DNA of 64,000 nucleotides, taken from positions 37,364,428 through 37,428,427 of the forward strand of contig NC_080081.1 in assembly GCF_949987535.1 (NCBI RefSeq), read 5' to 3'. The number at the start of each line of letters is the position of its first letter. Position 1 is the stretch's first letter. The notes beneath the pieces are model-generated. The model was not told where the DNA came from. It did not search any database and saw nothing but the letters and a program-made list of their open reading frames with translations. Source of the DNA: Balaenoptera acutorostrata (lineage: Eukaryota; Chordata; Mammalia; Artiodactyla; Balaenopteridae). Positions 25,119-36,290 of the stretch are shown one piece after another. The position numbers and the translations under genes are program-made.

Positions 25119-26039
25119 CTAATACTAAACTTTCATTGGGTTATTTGTATGGAAATATGTTAAGATAAATGTTTCAGACATTACATGAAATTTCTAAAAA
25201 TCTTATATTTGTATTTGTATGGAAATATGTATGGAAATATGTTAATATAAATGTTTCAGACATTACATGAAATTTCTAAAAATCTTATATTTGTATTTGT
25301 ATGGAAATATGTATGGAAATATGTTAATATAAATGTTTCAGACATTACAGGAAACTTCTAAGAATCTTATATGTTCTGGTATAAGGTTATAAGTAATAAT
25401 CCTAGTTATTACTTTAAAATGTATATCTCAGAAATAACTAATTTTCTTGTCAACTGCATTATTATGAACTTTCATCAAATCTTTAACCATGGTCATTTTT
25501 AAGTCTTCTGTCATTTACAGACAGTTCTGGGTGTACTCTGATGATTTTGCAAATATGTTCCTATAAAAGGGTTTCATCTTCAAGAAATTCATGGAAAAGA
25601 CTCTGACAAGTACAGGTTTCTGGTAACTGACTGTACTGCTGAACTGAATGAATAAGCATTTTCAGAACTCTAATGAAAAACTGATGAACTCATAAAAGTG
25701 CTAACAAAAGATCAAGATGAAAAAAAAAAATTAATTACATGGGACTGAGTGAACTGATGAGGATGAGTATAATTTTTGTGACTTTCTGTCTGAAGTAAAA
25801 AAAAAAAATCCCACAAGGACTCAGAGGCAAAGAATATACAAATAAATTTTCACTGCAAAGTAAAGGAGCTGTTACAGTGGAGGATTACTGGACTGAATGT
25901 CAATATTATGACATAGTATGAGTGTGTTTCATGTTTGGTAATTGCAATCATTGTTGCTTTTGTTGTGGTCATCCATGTACAATGCTTGGTGTCAGTCTAT
26001 TTATCTCTTGTAAAAATAAAATACAGTGTGTGTGTGTGG
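25119..26039 (+). other. Candidate 3' transduced (or chimeric mRNA) segment
   Basis: Non-L1 sequence lying inside the L1-B TSDs, between the L1 3' end and a poly(A). It contains a tandem repeat (25144-25377) and then about 660 bp of complex sequence. It ends with a canonical AATAAA (26015-26020), a GT run, and an A13 run starting 20 bp downstream, the arrangement of a processed RNA 3' end. I do not recognise the source. It could be genomic flank of the parent L1, or the 3' UTR of a gene in which the parent L1 sat. No open frame of note. Confidence 0.75.
25144..25377 (+). repeat. Three tandem ~82-bp repeats
   Basis: Units start at 25144 (70 bp), 25214 (82 bp) and 25296 (about 82 bp), each beginning 'tttgtatggaaatatgt'. 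The second and third contain an extra 12-bp 'atggaaatatgt' step, and the third is slightly diverged. The repeat is part of the transduced segment, so it should also exist at the source locus if it predates transduction. Confidence 0.9.
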
Positions 26040-26052
26040 AAAAAAAAAAAAA
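26015..26052 (+). promoter_or_regulatory. Polyadenylation signal and first poly(A) of the transduced RNA
   Basis: AATAAA at 26015-26020, a GT-rich stretch, then A13 at 26040-26052, at normal cleavage distance. It supports an RNA intermediate whose end was set by this signal rather than by the L1 signal. Confidence 0.75.
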
Positions 26053-26081
26053 GGATCAAGCACCATGATCAAATGGGGTTT
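26053..26081 (+). other. 29-bp L1 ORF2-like scrap between two poly(A) tracts
   Basis: Reads 'ggatcaagcaccatgatc' and on to 'ggggttt'. It is close to the ORF2 stretch at 27854-27882 (and 22760-22790). It is followed by a second A run (26082-26103). It may be a template-switch product or a patch copied during resolution of the insertion. Confidence 0.6.
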
Positions 26082-26099
26082 AAAAAAAAAAAAAAAAAA

Positions 26100-26112
26100 A
26101 AAACAAATGCTA
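26100..26112 (+). repeat. Right TSD of L1-B
   Basis: The second copy of AAAACAAATGCTA; the L1-A ORF1 tail follows at once. Confidence 0.9.
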
Positions 26113-26184
26113 AAGGAAGTTCTCTAGGCAGGAAACACAAGAGAAGGAAAAGACATACAAAAACAAACGGAAAACAATTAAGAA
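26113..26184 (+). mobile_element. L1-A ORF1 end and ORF1-ORF2 spacer
   Basis: The last ORF1 codons and the TAG stop (26126-26128) are followed by the spacer equivalent to 21036-21093. This shows that L1-A continues exactly where L1-B cut it. Confidence 0.85.
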
Positions 26185-29100
26185 AATACTAATACAAACA
26201 TACATATCAAAAATACCCTTGAATGTAAATGGATTAGACGCCCCAACCAAAAGACACAGACTGGCGGAATGGATACAAAAACAACACCCATATGTATGTT
26301 GTCTACAAGAGACACACTTTAGAACTAGGGAAAAATACAGACTGAAAGTGAGGTGATGGAAAAAGTTATTCCATGCAAATGGAAATCTAAAGAAAGCTGG
26401 AGTAGCAATACTCATATCAGAAAAAAAAATAGACTTTTAAATAAAGACTATTACAAGAGAAAAGAAAAGGCACTACATAATGATCAAGGGATCAATCCAA
26501 GAAGAAGATATAACAATTGTAAATATTATGCACCCAACATAGGAGCACCTCAATACACAAGGCAAATGCTAACAGCCATAAAGGGGAAATTGACAGTAAA
26601 ATAATAATAGTAGGCAATTTAACACCCTACTTACACCAATGCACAGATCATCCAAACAGAACATAAATAAGGAAACAAAAGCTTTAAATGACACATTAGA
26701 ACAAATGGACCTAATTGATATTTATACAACATTATATCCAAAAACAAGAGAATATATTTTCTTTTCAGGTGCACGTGGAATATTCTCCAGGATAGATCGC
26801 ACCTTGGGTCACAAATCAAGCCTTGGTAAATTTAAGATAATTGAAATTGTATCAAGCATCTTTTCTGAACACAATGCTATGAGACTACATTTCAATTACA
26901 GTAAAAAAAAAAAAAAACTGTCACAAATACAAACACAGGGAGGCTAAACAATATGCTACTAAACAACCAAGAGATCACTGAAGAAATTAAAGAGGAAATT
27001 AAAAAAAATACCTAAAAACAAATGACAATGAAAACATGATGACACAAAATTTATGGGATGTGGAAAAAGCAGTTCTAAGAGAGAAGTTTATAGCAATAAA
27101 TCCTACCTCAAGAAAAAGAAATATCTCAAATAAACAACCTAACCTTACACCTAAAGCAATTAGAGAAAGAAGAACAAAAAAAGCCCAAAGTTAGCAGAAG
27201 GAAAGAAATCATAAAGATCAGATCAGAAATTAATGAAAAGAAATAAAGGAAACAATAGCAAAGATCAATAAAACTAAAAGCTGGTTCTTTGAGAAGATAA
27301 AGAAAATTGATAAACCATTAGCCAGACTCATCAAAAAAAAAAGTGAGAGGACTCAAATCAACAGAATTAGAAATGAAAAAGGAGAAGTTACAACTGACAC
27401 TACAGAAATACAAAGGATCATGGGAGACTACTACAAGCGACAATGTCAATTAAATGGACAACCTGGAAGAAACGGACAAATTCTTAGAAAAGTACAACCT
27501 TCCAAGACTGAACCAGGAAGAAATAGAAAATATTAAAAGACCAATCACAAGCACTGAAATTGAAATGGTGATTAAAAATCTTCCAGCAAAAAACTTCCCA
27601 GGGCCGGATGGCTTCACAGCAAATTCTATGAAACATTTAGAGAAGAGCTAAACCTATACTTCTCAAACTCTTCAAAATATAGCAGAGTGAGGAACACTCC
27701 TGAACTCATTCTACCAGGCCACCTTCACCGTCGTACCAAAACCAGACAAATAAGTCATAAAAAAACAAAACTACAGGCCAATATCACTGATGAACATAGA
27801 TGCAAAAATCCTCAACAAAATACAAGCAAACAGAATCCAACAGCACATTAAAAGGATCATACAACATGATCAAGTGGGGTTTATCACAGGAATGTGAGGA
27901 TTCTTCAATATATGCAAATCAATCAATGTGATACATGATATTAACAAATTGAGGGGTAAAAACTGTATGACATTCTCAAGAGATGGAGAAAAAGCTTTCA
28001 ACAAAATTCAACACTGATTTATGATAAAAACTCTCCAGAAAGTGGGTATAGACGGAACTACCTCAACATAATAAGATCCATATATGACAAACCCACAGCC
28101 AACATCATTCTCAATGGTGAAAAATTGAAAGCACTTCTCTATGATCAGGAAGAAGACAAGAGTGCCCAATCTCAATGTCACCAATATTATTCAACATAGT
28201 TTTGGAAATTTTAGCCATGGCAATCAGACAAGAAAAAGAAACAAAAGGAACCCAAATTGGAAAAGAAGAAGTAATACTGTCACTGTTTGCAGATGACATG
28301 ATCTTAAACATAGAAAATCCTAAAGATGCCACCAGAAAACTACTAGAGTTAATTAATGAATCTGGTAAAGTATCAGGATACAAAATTAATGCACAGAAAT
28401 CTCTTGCATTCCTATACACTAACAATGAAATATCTGAAAGAGAAATTAAGGAAACACTCCCGTTTACCTGCAACAAAAAGAAAAAAATACCTAGGAATAA
28501 ACCTACCTAAGGAAGCAAAAGACCTGTATGCAGAAAAGTATAAGATACTGATGAAATAAATCAAAGATGATACAGATGGAGAGATATACCGTGTTCTTGG
28601 TTTTTAAGAATTAACATTGTGAAAATGACTATACTATGCAAAGTCATCTACAGATTCATTGCAATCCCTAGCAAATTACCAATGTCATTTTTCATATAAT
28701 TAGAACAAAATTTTACAATTTGTATGGAAACACAAAAGATCCTGAATAGCCAAAGCAATCTTCAGAAAGAAAAACAGAGCTGAAGGAATCAGGCTTCCTG
28801 AGTTCAGACTATGCTACAAAGTTACAGTAATCAAGACAATATGATACTGGAACAAAAACAGAAATATATCAATGGAAGAGGATATAAAGCCCAGAGATAA
28901 ACCTACGTACACATTGCCAACTAATTTATGACAAAGGAGGCAAGAACATACAATGGAGAAGAGACAGCCTCTTCAATAGGTGGTGCTGGGAAAACTGGAA
29001 AGCTACCTGTAAAAGAATGAAATTAGAACATTCCCTAAAACCATACACAAAAATAAACTCAAAATGGATTAAAGACCTAAGTGTAAGATCAGACATTATA

Positions 29101-30000
29101 AAACTCTTAGAAGAACATAGGAAGAACACTCTCTGAAATAAATCACAGCTAGATCCTTTTTGACCACTTCCTAGAATAATGGGAAAAAAATAAAAAAAAA
29201 AAATAAACAAATGGGACCTAATGAAACTTAAAAGCTTTTACACAGAAAAGGAAACAATAAACAAGAGGAAGAGGCAACCCTCAGAATGGGAGAAAATATT
29301 TGCAAATAAATCAACTAACAAAGAATTAATCTCCAAAATATACAGCAGCTCATGTACCTCAATATCAAAAAATACAAACACCCAATCCAAAAATGGGCAG
29401 AAAACTTAAATAGACATTTCTCCAAAGAAGACATACAGATTGCCAACAAACACATGAAAAGATGCGCAACATCACTAATCCTTAGAGAAATGCAAATCAA
29501 AACCTCAATGAGGTATCTCCATACACTGGACAGAATGGCCATCATCAAAAATCTAGAAAAAATAAATGCTGGAGAGGGTGTGGAAAAAAGGAACCCTCTT
29601 GCCCTGTTGGTGGAAATGTAAATTGATACAGCCACTATGGAGAACACTAAGGAGGTTCCTTAAAAAACTAAAAATAGAACTACCATACAACCCAGGAATC
29701 CCACTACTGGGTCTATACCCAGAGAAAACCATAATTCAAAAAGAAACATGTACCGCAATGTTTATTGCAGCACTATTTACAGTAGCCAGGACATGGAAGC
29801 AACCTAAATGTCCATCAACAGATGAATGGATAAAAAAGATGTGGCACATACATACAACTGAATATGACTCAGCCATAAAAGGGTACAAAATTGAATTATT
29901 TGTAATGAGGTGGATGGACCTAGAATATGTCATACAGAGTGAAGCAAGTCAGAAAGAGAAAAACAAATACTGGATGCTTACGTACATATATGGAATCTAA
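26185..30000 (+). pseudogene. L1-A ORF2, heavily broken
   Basis: Endonuclease-reverse transcriptase gene in the same order as L1-B, with many stops and indels. The start codon region reads 'aaatactaata' where L1-B has ATG. The longest open remnants are 26639-26947 (endonuclease part), 28175-28510 (RT part with FADD at about 28286-28297), and 29566-30000. The last carries part of the Cys region and the natural C-terminus (YGI stop). The divergence matches the decayed ORF1 at 19125-19987, supporting one element split in two. Confidence 0.9.
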
Positions 30001-30385
30001 AAGAACGATAATGATGAACCTAGTGGGAGGGCAGGAATAAATATGCAGACGTAGAGAATGGACTTGAGAACAGAGCAGGGAGAAGGGGAAGCTGTGACGA
30101 AATGAGAGAGAAGAATTGACATATATACAGTACCAAATGTAAAATGGATGGCTGGTGAGAAGCTGATGCATAGCACAGGGAGATCAGCTTGATGCTTTGT
30201 GATGACCTAGAGGGGTGGGATAGGGAGGGTGAGAGGGAGGCTCAAGAGGGATGAGATATGGGGATATATGTATACATGTAGCTGATTCACTTTGTTGTAC
30301 AGGAAATACTAATGTAACATTGGAAAGTAATTTTACTCCAATAAAGATATTTGAAATTAATTAATTAATTAATTAATTTTAAAAA
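30001..30385 (+). mobile_element. L1-A 3' UTR and tail
   Basis: A longer 3' UTR than in L1-B/C. It has a GC-rich 'aggggtgggatagggagggtga' type run and a 'ttcactttgttgtac' phrase. An AATAAA lies at 30340-30345, then an (AATT)n tail (about 30356-30380). The same 3' UTR, inverted, is seen at 45181-45590 and 58585-58990, so those fragments belong to the same 3'-end group. Confidence 0.85.
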
Positions 30386-30493
30386 ACAGTTATATTTATG
30401 AATAATTAAGAACAATTAAATTTGAAATCAGAAAGTCTATTCACAGTAGCATAAATCAAAATATGTTTGGGCATCAATTTAAAAATGTTTACA
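30386..30493 (+). mobile_element. Ancient L1M ORF2, second piece
   Basis: About 108 bp between two younger L1s. The 'ttcacagtagcataaatcaaaatatg' stretch and neighbours correspond to the L1M ORF2 block that directly follows the part ending at 16220. It ends in the 13-bp sequence duplicated around L1-C. Confidence 0.75.
30481..30493 (+). repeat. Left TSD of L1-C
   Basis: AAAAATGTTTACA, repeated at 35501-35513, where the ancient L1M resumes. Confidence 0.9.
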
Positions 30494-30604
30494 GACAAGC
30501 CTCTTAGACAGCCTCATCCTAAAGAGGGCAGACAGCAGAAGCAAGAAGAACTACAATCCTGCAGCCTGTGGAACAAAAACCACATTCACAGAAAGATATA
30601 CAAG

Positions 30605-31482
30605 ATGAAAAGGCAGAGGGCTATATACCAGATGAAGGAACAAGACAAAACCCCAGAAAAACAACTAAATGAAGTGGAGATAGGCAACCTTCCACAAAAA
30701 GAATTCAGAATAATGATAGTGAAGATGATCCAGGACCTCGGAAAAAGAATGGTGGCAAAGATCGAGAAGATGCAAGAAATGTTTAACAAAGACCTAGAAC
30801 AATTTCAAAAAAAAAAAAAAAAAACAGAGATGAAAAACAAAATAACTGAAATGAAAAATACACTAGAAGGAATCAATAGCAGAATAACTGAGGCAGAAGA
30901 ACAATGAGTGACCTGGAAGACAGAATGGTGGAATTCACTGCTGTGGAACAGGATAAAGAAAAAGGAATGAAAAGAAAGGAAGACAGACTAAGAGACCACT
31001 GGGGCAACATTAAACACAAGAACATTTGCATTATAGGGTGAATTATAGGGGTCCCAGAAGGAGAAGAGAGAGAGAGACGACCCGAGAAAATATTTGAAGA
31101 TATTATAGTCAGAAACTTCCCTAACATGGAGAAGGAAATAGCCACCCAAGTCCAGGAAGCTCAGAGATCCCCAGGCCAGATAACCCAAGGAGAAACATGC
31201 CGAGACACATACTAATGAAACTGGCAAAAATTAAAGACAAAGAAAAATTATTGAAAGCAGCATGGGAAAAACGACAAATAACATACAAGGGAACTCCCAT
31301 AAGGTTAACAGCTGATTTCTCAGCAGGAAACTATACAACCCAGAAGGGAGTGGCATGATATATTTAAAGTGATGAAAGGAAAGAACCTGCAACCAAGATT
31401 ACTCTATCCGGCAACGATCTCCTTTAGATTTGATGGAGAAATCAAAATCTTTACAGACAAGCAAAAGCTAAAAGAATTAAGC
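30605..31482 (+). pseudogene. L1-C ORF1, broken
   Basis: RNA-binding protein gene equivalent to L1-B ORF1. It is open from the ATG at 30605 to a TGA at 30905-30907 (residue ~100, in the coiled coil). It contains an expanded A18 run at about 30808-30825 and a small duplication around 31036-31050 in the RRM start. Its 3' end is lost in the deletion that brings the ORF2 ATG (31485) next to codon ~285. Confidence 0.85.
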
Positions 31483-31484
31483 AG

Positions 31485-34400
31485 ATGGTAATAGGAACAT
31501 ACATATCGATAATTATCTTAAAAGTGAAAGGATTAAATGCTCCAACCAAAAGACACAGGCTTGCTGAATGGATACAAAAACAAGATCCATATATATGCTG
31601 TCTACAAGAGACCCACTTCAGACCTAGGGACACATACAGACTGAAAGTGAGGGGATGGAAAAAGATATTCCATGCAAATGGAAATCAAAAGAAAGCTGGA
31701 GTAACAGGACTCATATCAGATAAAATAGACTTTAAAATAAAGAATGTTACAAGAGACAAGATGGACACTACATAATGATCAAGGGATCAATCAAAGAAGA
31801 AGATATAAAAGTTATGAATATATATGCACCCCACATAGGAGCACTTCAATACATAAGGCAACTGCTAACAGTTATAAAAGAGAAAATCAACAGTAACATA
31901 ATAATGGTGGGGGACTTTAACACTTGACTTACACCAATGGACAGATCATCCAAACAGAAAATTAATAAGGAAGTACGAGCTCTAAATGACACAATAGACC
32001 ACATAGATTTCATTCATATTTATAGGACAATCCATCCAAAAACAACAGATTGCACTTTCTTCTCAAGTGCACACGGAACATTCTCCAGGTTAGATCACAT
32101 CTTGGGTCACAAATCAAGCCTCGGTAAATTTATGAAAACTGAAATCATATCAATAATCTTTTCTGACCACAATGCTATGAGATTAGAAATCAATTACATG
32201 GAAAAAAACGTAAAAAACACAAACACATGGAGGCTAAACAATACGTTACTAAATAACCAAGTGATCACTGAAGAAATCAAAGGGGAAATCAAAAACTACC
32301 TAGAGACAAATGACAATGAAAACACAATGATCCAAAACCTACAGGATGCAGCAAAAGCAGTTCTAAGAGGGAAGTTTATAGCAATACAATCCTACCTCAA
32401 GAAAAAAAAAAATCTCAAATAAACAATCTAACCTTACATCTAAAGGAACTAGAGAAAAGAGAACAAACAAAACCCAAAGTTAGTAGAAGTAAAGAAATCA
32501 TAAAGATCAGAGCAGAAATAAATGAAATAGAAAAAAAGGAAACAATAGCAAAGATCAATAAAACTAAAAGCTGGTTCTTTGAGAAGATAAATAAAATTGA
32601 TAAACCATTAGCCAGACTAATCAAGAAAAAGAGGGAGAGGACTCAAATCAATAAAATTAGAAATGTGAAGAGAGAAGTACAGCAGACACCACAGAAATAC
32701 AAATCATCCTAAGAGACTACTACAAGCAACTCTATGCCAATAAAATGGACAAGCTGGAAGAAATGGACAAATTCTTAGAAAGTTATAACTCTCCAAGACT
32801 GAACCAGGAAGAAATAGAAAATATGAACAGACCAATCACAAATAATGAAATTGAAACTGTGATTAAAAATCTTCCAACAAGCAAAAATCCAGGACCAGAT
32901 GTCTTCACAGGTGAATTCTACCAAACATTTAGAGAAGAGCTAACACCCACCCTTCTCAAACACTTCCAAAAAATTTCAGAGGAGGGAACACTCCCAATCT
33001 AATTCTATGAGACCACCATCACCCTGATACCAAAACCAGAGAACGATACTACAAAAAAGGAAAATTACAGACCAATGTCACTCATGAATACAGATGCAAA
33101 AATCCTCAACAAAATACTAGCAAACAGAATGCAATAACACATTGAAAGAATCATACACCATGCTCAAGTGGGATTTATCCAGGGATGCAAGGATTCTTCA
33201 ATATAAGCAAATCAATCAGTGTTATAAATCATATTAACATACTGAAGAAGAAAAACCATATGATCATCTCAGTAGATGCAGAAAAAGCTTTTGACAAAAT
33301 TCAACACCCACTTATGATAAAAACTCTCCAGCAAGTGAGCATAGAGGGAACCTACCTCAACATAATAAAGGCCGTATACGACAAACCCACATCAAACATC
33401 ATTCTCAATGGTGAAAAACTGAAAGCATTTCCTCTAAGATCAGGAAAAAGACAAGGATGTCCACTCTCGCCATTATTATTCAACATAGTATTGGAAGTCC
33501 TAGCCATGGCAATCAGAGAAGAAAAAGAAATAAAAGGAATCCAAATTGGAAAAAAAGAAGTAAAACTGTCACTGTTTACAGATGACATGATACTACACGT
33601 AGAGAATCCTAAAGATGCCACCAGAAAACTACTAGAGCTAATCAATGAATGTGGTAAAGTTTCAGGATACAAAATTAATGCACAGAAATCTTTTGCATTC
33701 CTATACACTAATGATGAAAAATCTGAAAGTGAAATTAAGAAAACACTCCCATTTACCACTGCAACAAAAAGAATAAAATATCTAGGAATAAACCTACCTA
33801 AGGAGACAAAAGACCTGTATGGAGAAAATTATAAGACACTGATGAAAGAAATTAAAGATGATATAAATAGATGGAGAGATATACCATGTTCTTGGATTGG
33901 AAGCACCTACATTGTGAAAATGACTATACTACCCAAAGCAAACTACAGATTCAATGCACTCCCTATCAAATTACCAATGCCATTTTTTACAGAACTAGAA
34001 CAAAAAATCTTAAAATTTGTATGGACACTCAAAAGACCCTGAATAGCCAAAGCAGTCTTGAGGGAAAAAAAACAGAGCTGGAGGAATCAGACTCCCTGAA
34101 TTTAGACTATACTACAAAGTTACAATAATGCAGACAATATGGTATTGGCACAAAAACAGAAGGATAGATCAATGGAACAGGATAGAAAGCTCAGAGATAA
34201 ACCCATGCACATATGGTCAACTAATCTATGACAAAGGTGGCAAGGATATTCAATGGAGAAAAAACAGTCTCTTCAATAAGTGGTGCTAGGAAAACTGGAC
34301 AACTACATGTAAAAGAATGAAATTAGAACACTCCCTAACACCATACACAAAAATAAACTCAAAATGGATTAAAGACCTAAATGTAAGACCAGACACTATA

Positions 34401-35290
34401 AAACTCTTAGAGGAAAACATAGGAAGAACACTCTTTCACATAAATCACAGCAAGATCCTTTTTGACCCACCGCCTAGAGAAATGGAAATAAAAACAAAAA
34501 TAAACAAATGGGGCCTAATGAAGCATAAAAGCTTTTGCACAGCAAAGGAAACTATAAACAAGATGAAAAGACAGCCCTCAGAATGGGAAAAAATATTTGC
34601 AAATGAAGCAACTGATAAAGGATTAATCTCCAAAATTTACAAGCAGCTCATGCAGCAGCTCAATATCAGAAAAACAAACAACCCTATCCAAAAATGGGCA
34701 GAAGACCTAAATAGACATCTCTCCACAGAAGATATACAGATTGTCAATAAACACATGAAAGGATGTTCAACATCACTAATCATTAGAGAAATTCAAATCA
34801 AAAATACAATGAGGTATCACCTCACACCAGTTAGAATGGGCATCATCAGAAAATTTACAAACAACAAATGCTGGAGAGGGTGTGGAGAAAAGGGAAACCT
34901 CTTGCACTGTTGGTGGGAATGTAAATTGATACAGCCACTATGGAGAACACTGTGGAGGTTCCTTAAAAAAGTAAAAATAGAATTACCATATGACCCAGCA
35001 CTCCCACTACTGGGCATATACCCAGAGTAAACCATAATTCCAAAAGGCACATGCACCCCAATGTTCATTGCAGCACTATTTATAATAGCCAGGACATGGA
35101 AGTAACCTAAATGCCCATCGGCAGATGAATGGATAAAGAAGATGTGGTACATATATACAGTGGAATATTACTCAGCCATAAAAAGGAACGAAATTGGGTC
35201 ATTTTTAGACACGTGGATGGATCTAGAGACTGTCATACAGAGTGAAGTAAGTAAATATCATATATTAACACATGTATGTGGAACCTAGAA
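31485..35290 (+). pseudogene. L1-C ORF2, several frame breaks
   Basis: Same order as L1-B ORF2. Open pieces include 31485-31775 (endonuclease start), 31937-32422, 32745-33002 and 33185-34042 (RT). In the RT piece the catalytic block reads FTDD instead of FADD at about 33577-33588. A further piece, 34317-35030, carries the Cys motif. A TAA interrupts the C-terminal part at 35028. At the site where L1-B lost two bases (22803), this copy has the unshortened 'gcaaggattc' (33188). Confidence 0.9.
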
Positions 35291-35500
35291 AAATGGTACA
35301 GATAATCTGGTTTGCAGGGCAGAAATAGAGACACAGATGTAGAGAAATAACGTATGGACACTTAGGGGGGAAAGTGGCAGGGGTGGTTGGTTGTGTGATG
35401 AATTGGGAGGTTGGGTATGACATATATACACTATATGTGTAAAATGGATAACTAATAAGAACCTACTGTATAAAAAAATAAATAAAATAAAATTCCAAAA

Positions 35501-36290
35501 AAAAATGTTTACATGTTTGGTATTCCTAAAACTGCAATATATTGCTGAAAGAAAAATAAAGATAGAAATAAATACAAAGCTGTGCTATGTCCCTGGATTA
35601 GATTTTTATACTAGTAATTTCCCCCAAATTGATCTTTAAATTTAGTACAAACTGAAAGATACACAACAAACTTGTTTTTTGAAGGAATTGACAATTTCTT
35701 GAATCTCAGAAAGTGAATTAGTACATTTTGATTAGATTTATAATAATTACTTCAAATCAGTTTGAAGGGATTTTGGAAGTACATAAAGAAGTTAATGTGT
35801 ATCTTGGGAAGGTAAAGGTCTGAGTGTGGTTAATATATGAAGAGCAACTCCTAACAAAATAGAATGAGAATTGAATGAAGTCAGAAAGTCTGTTTTGAAG
35901 AGAGGCAAAGTCATAAAATGCAGAAAATATATATTAGTAAAATTTTCTAGAGAGCAATTGTCCAGATATGTCAAATTATTTAAAGTGTACATACTCTTTA
36001 GTATAATCATTCTTCTAGAGTTTAATATCAGGATGTATTCACATGAGTTTTCATATTCTATTTGCATAACAGAAGTATTAATTGAAATAATGAAAAATTG
36101 AAGCAACTTAAATGTCATATAATATGGAAATGGTGAAATAACAATAGAGTTCTGGGTGTAAAATAAAGGAATATATACAAAACTATGTCTCAGGAATTTC
36201 TTATATATTATTATAAAAATCTGGCTATGGGGAATTATGTGTATTATACCTTGAAATAAATTTATAAATAAGAAATATTTTATAATTCAC
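35501..36290 (+). mobile_element. Ancient L1M ORF2, third piece and 3' end
   Basis: Starts with the right TSD of L1-C. It then continues L1M ORF2 ('attgctgaaagaaaaataaa', 'ctatgtccctggatta'). About 35935-36130 matches the 3' ORF2/3' UTR pattern ('ctagagagcaattg', 'attcttctagag', 'attgaagcaacttaaatgtcat'). The middle part (35640-35930) is too diverged to be sure of, and the end point is approximate. Confidence 0.6.

Larger units (their letters stand above)
19988..26099 (+). mobile_element. L1-B: youngest L1, with a 3' transduced segment
   Basis: A 6.1-kb insertion bounded by a 13-bp perfect TSD. Its order is: last ~142 bp of the 5' UTR (19988-20129); intact ORF1 (20130-21035); ORF2 with two frameshifts (21094-24911); 3' UTR to about 25099; an A-rich junction (25100-25118); about 920 bp of non-L1 sequence; a poly(A); a 29-bp L1 scrap; and a second poly(A). 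It lacks the promoter-bearing 5' UTR. It lies inside L1-A ORF1. Its near-intact frames make it the youngest layer of the nest. Confidence 0.9.
30494..35500 (+). mobile_element. L1-C: young L1 lacking most of its 5' UTR
   Basis: A 5.0-kb insertion in the ancient L1M. It has about 111 bp of leader, ORF1 (30605 to about 31482), ORF2 (31485 to about 35290), a short 3' UTR and an impure A-rich tail (35471-35500). The perfect 13-bp TSD marks its ends. It is close to L1-B but older, with more frame damage. A ~101-bp internal deletion joins ORF1 to ORF2. Confidence 0.9.

Noticed and set aside
25119..26039. Processed pseudogene of a known gene in the transduced segment
   Set aside because: I could not identify any coding frame or parent gene; it is reported only as transduced or chimeric sequence.
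16214..30400. TSD for L1-A
   Set aside because: The flanks (before 16221 and after about 30385) show no clean repeat longer than a few A-rich bases, so I do not claim one, although the host L1M is collinear across it.
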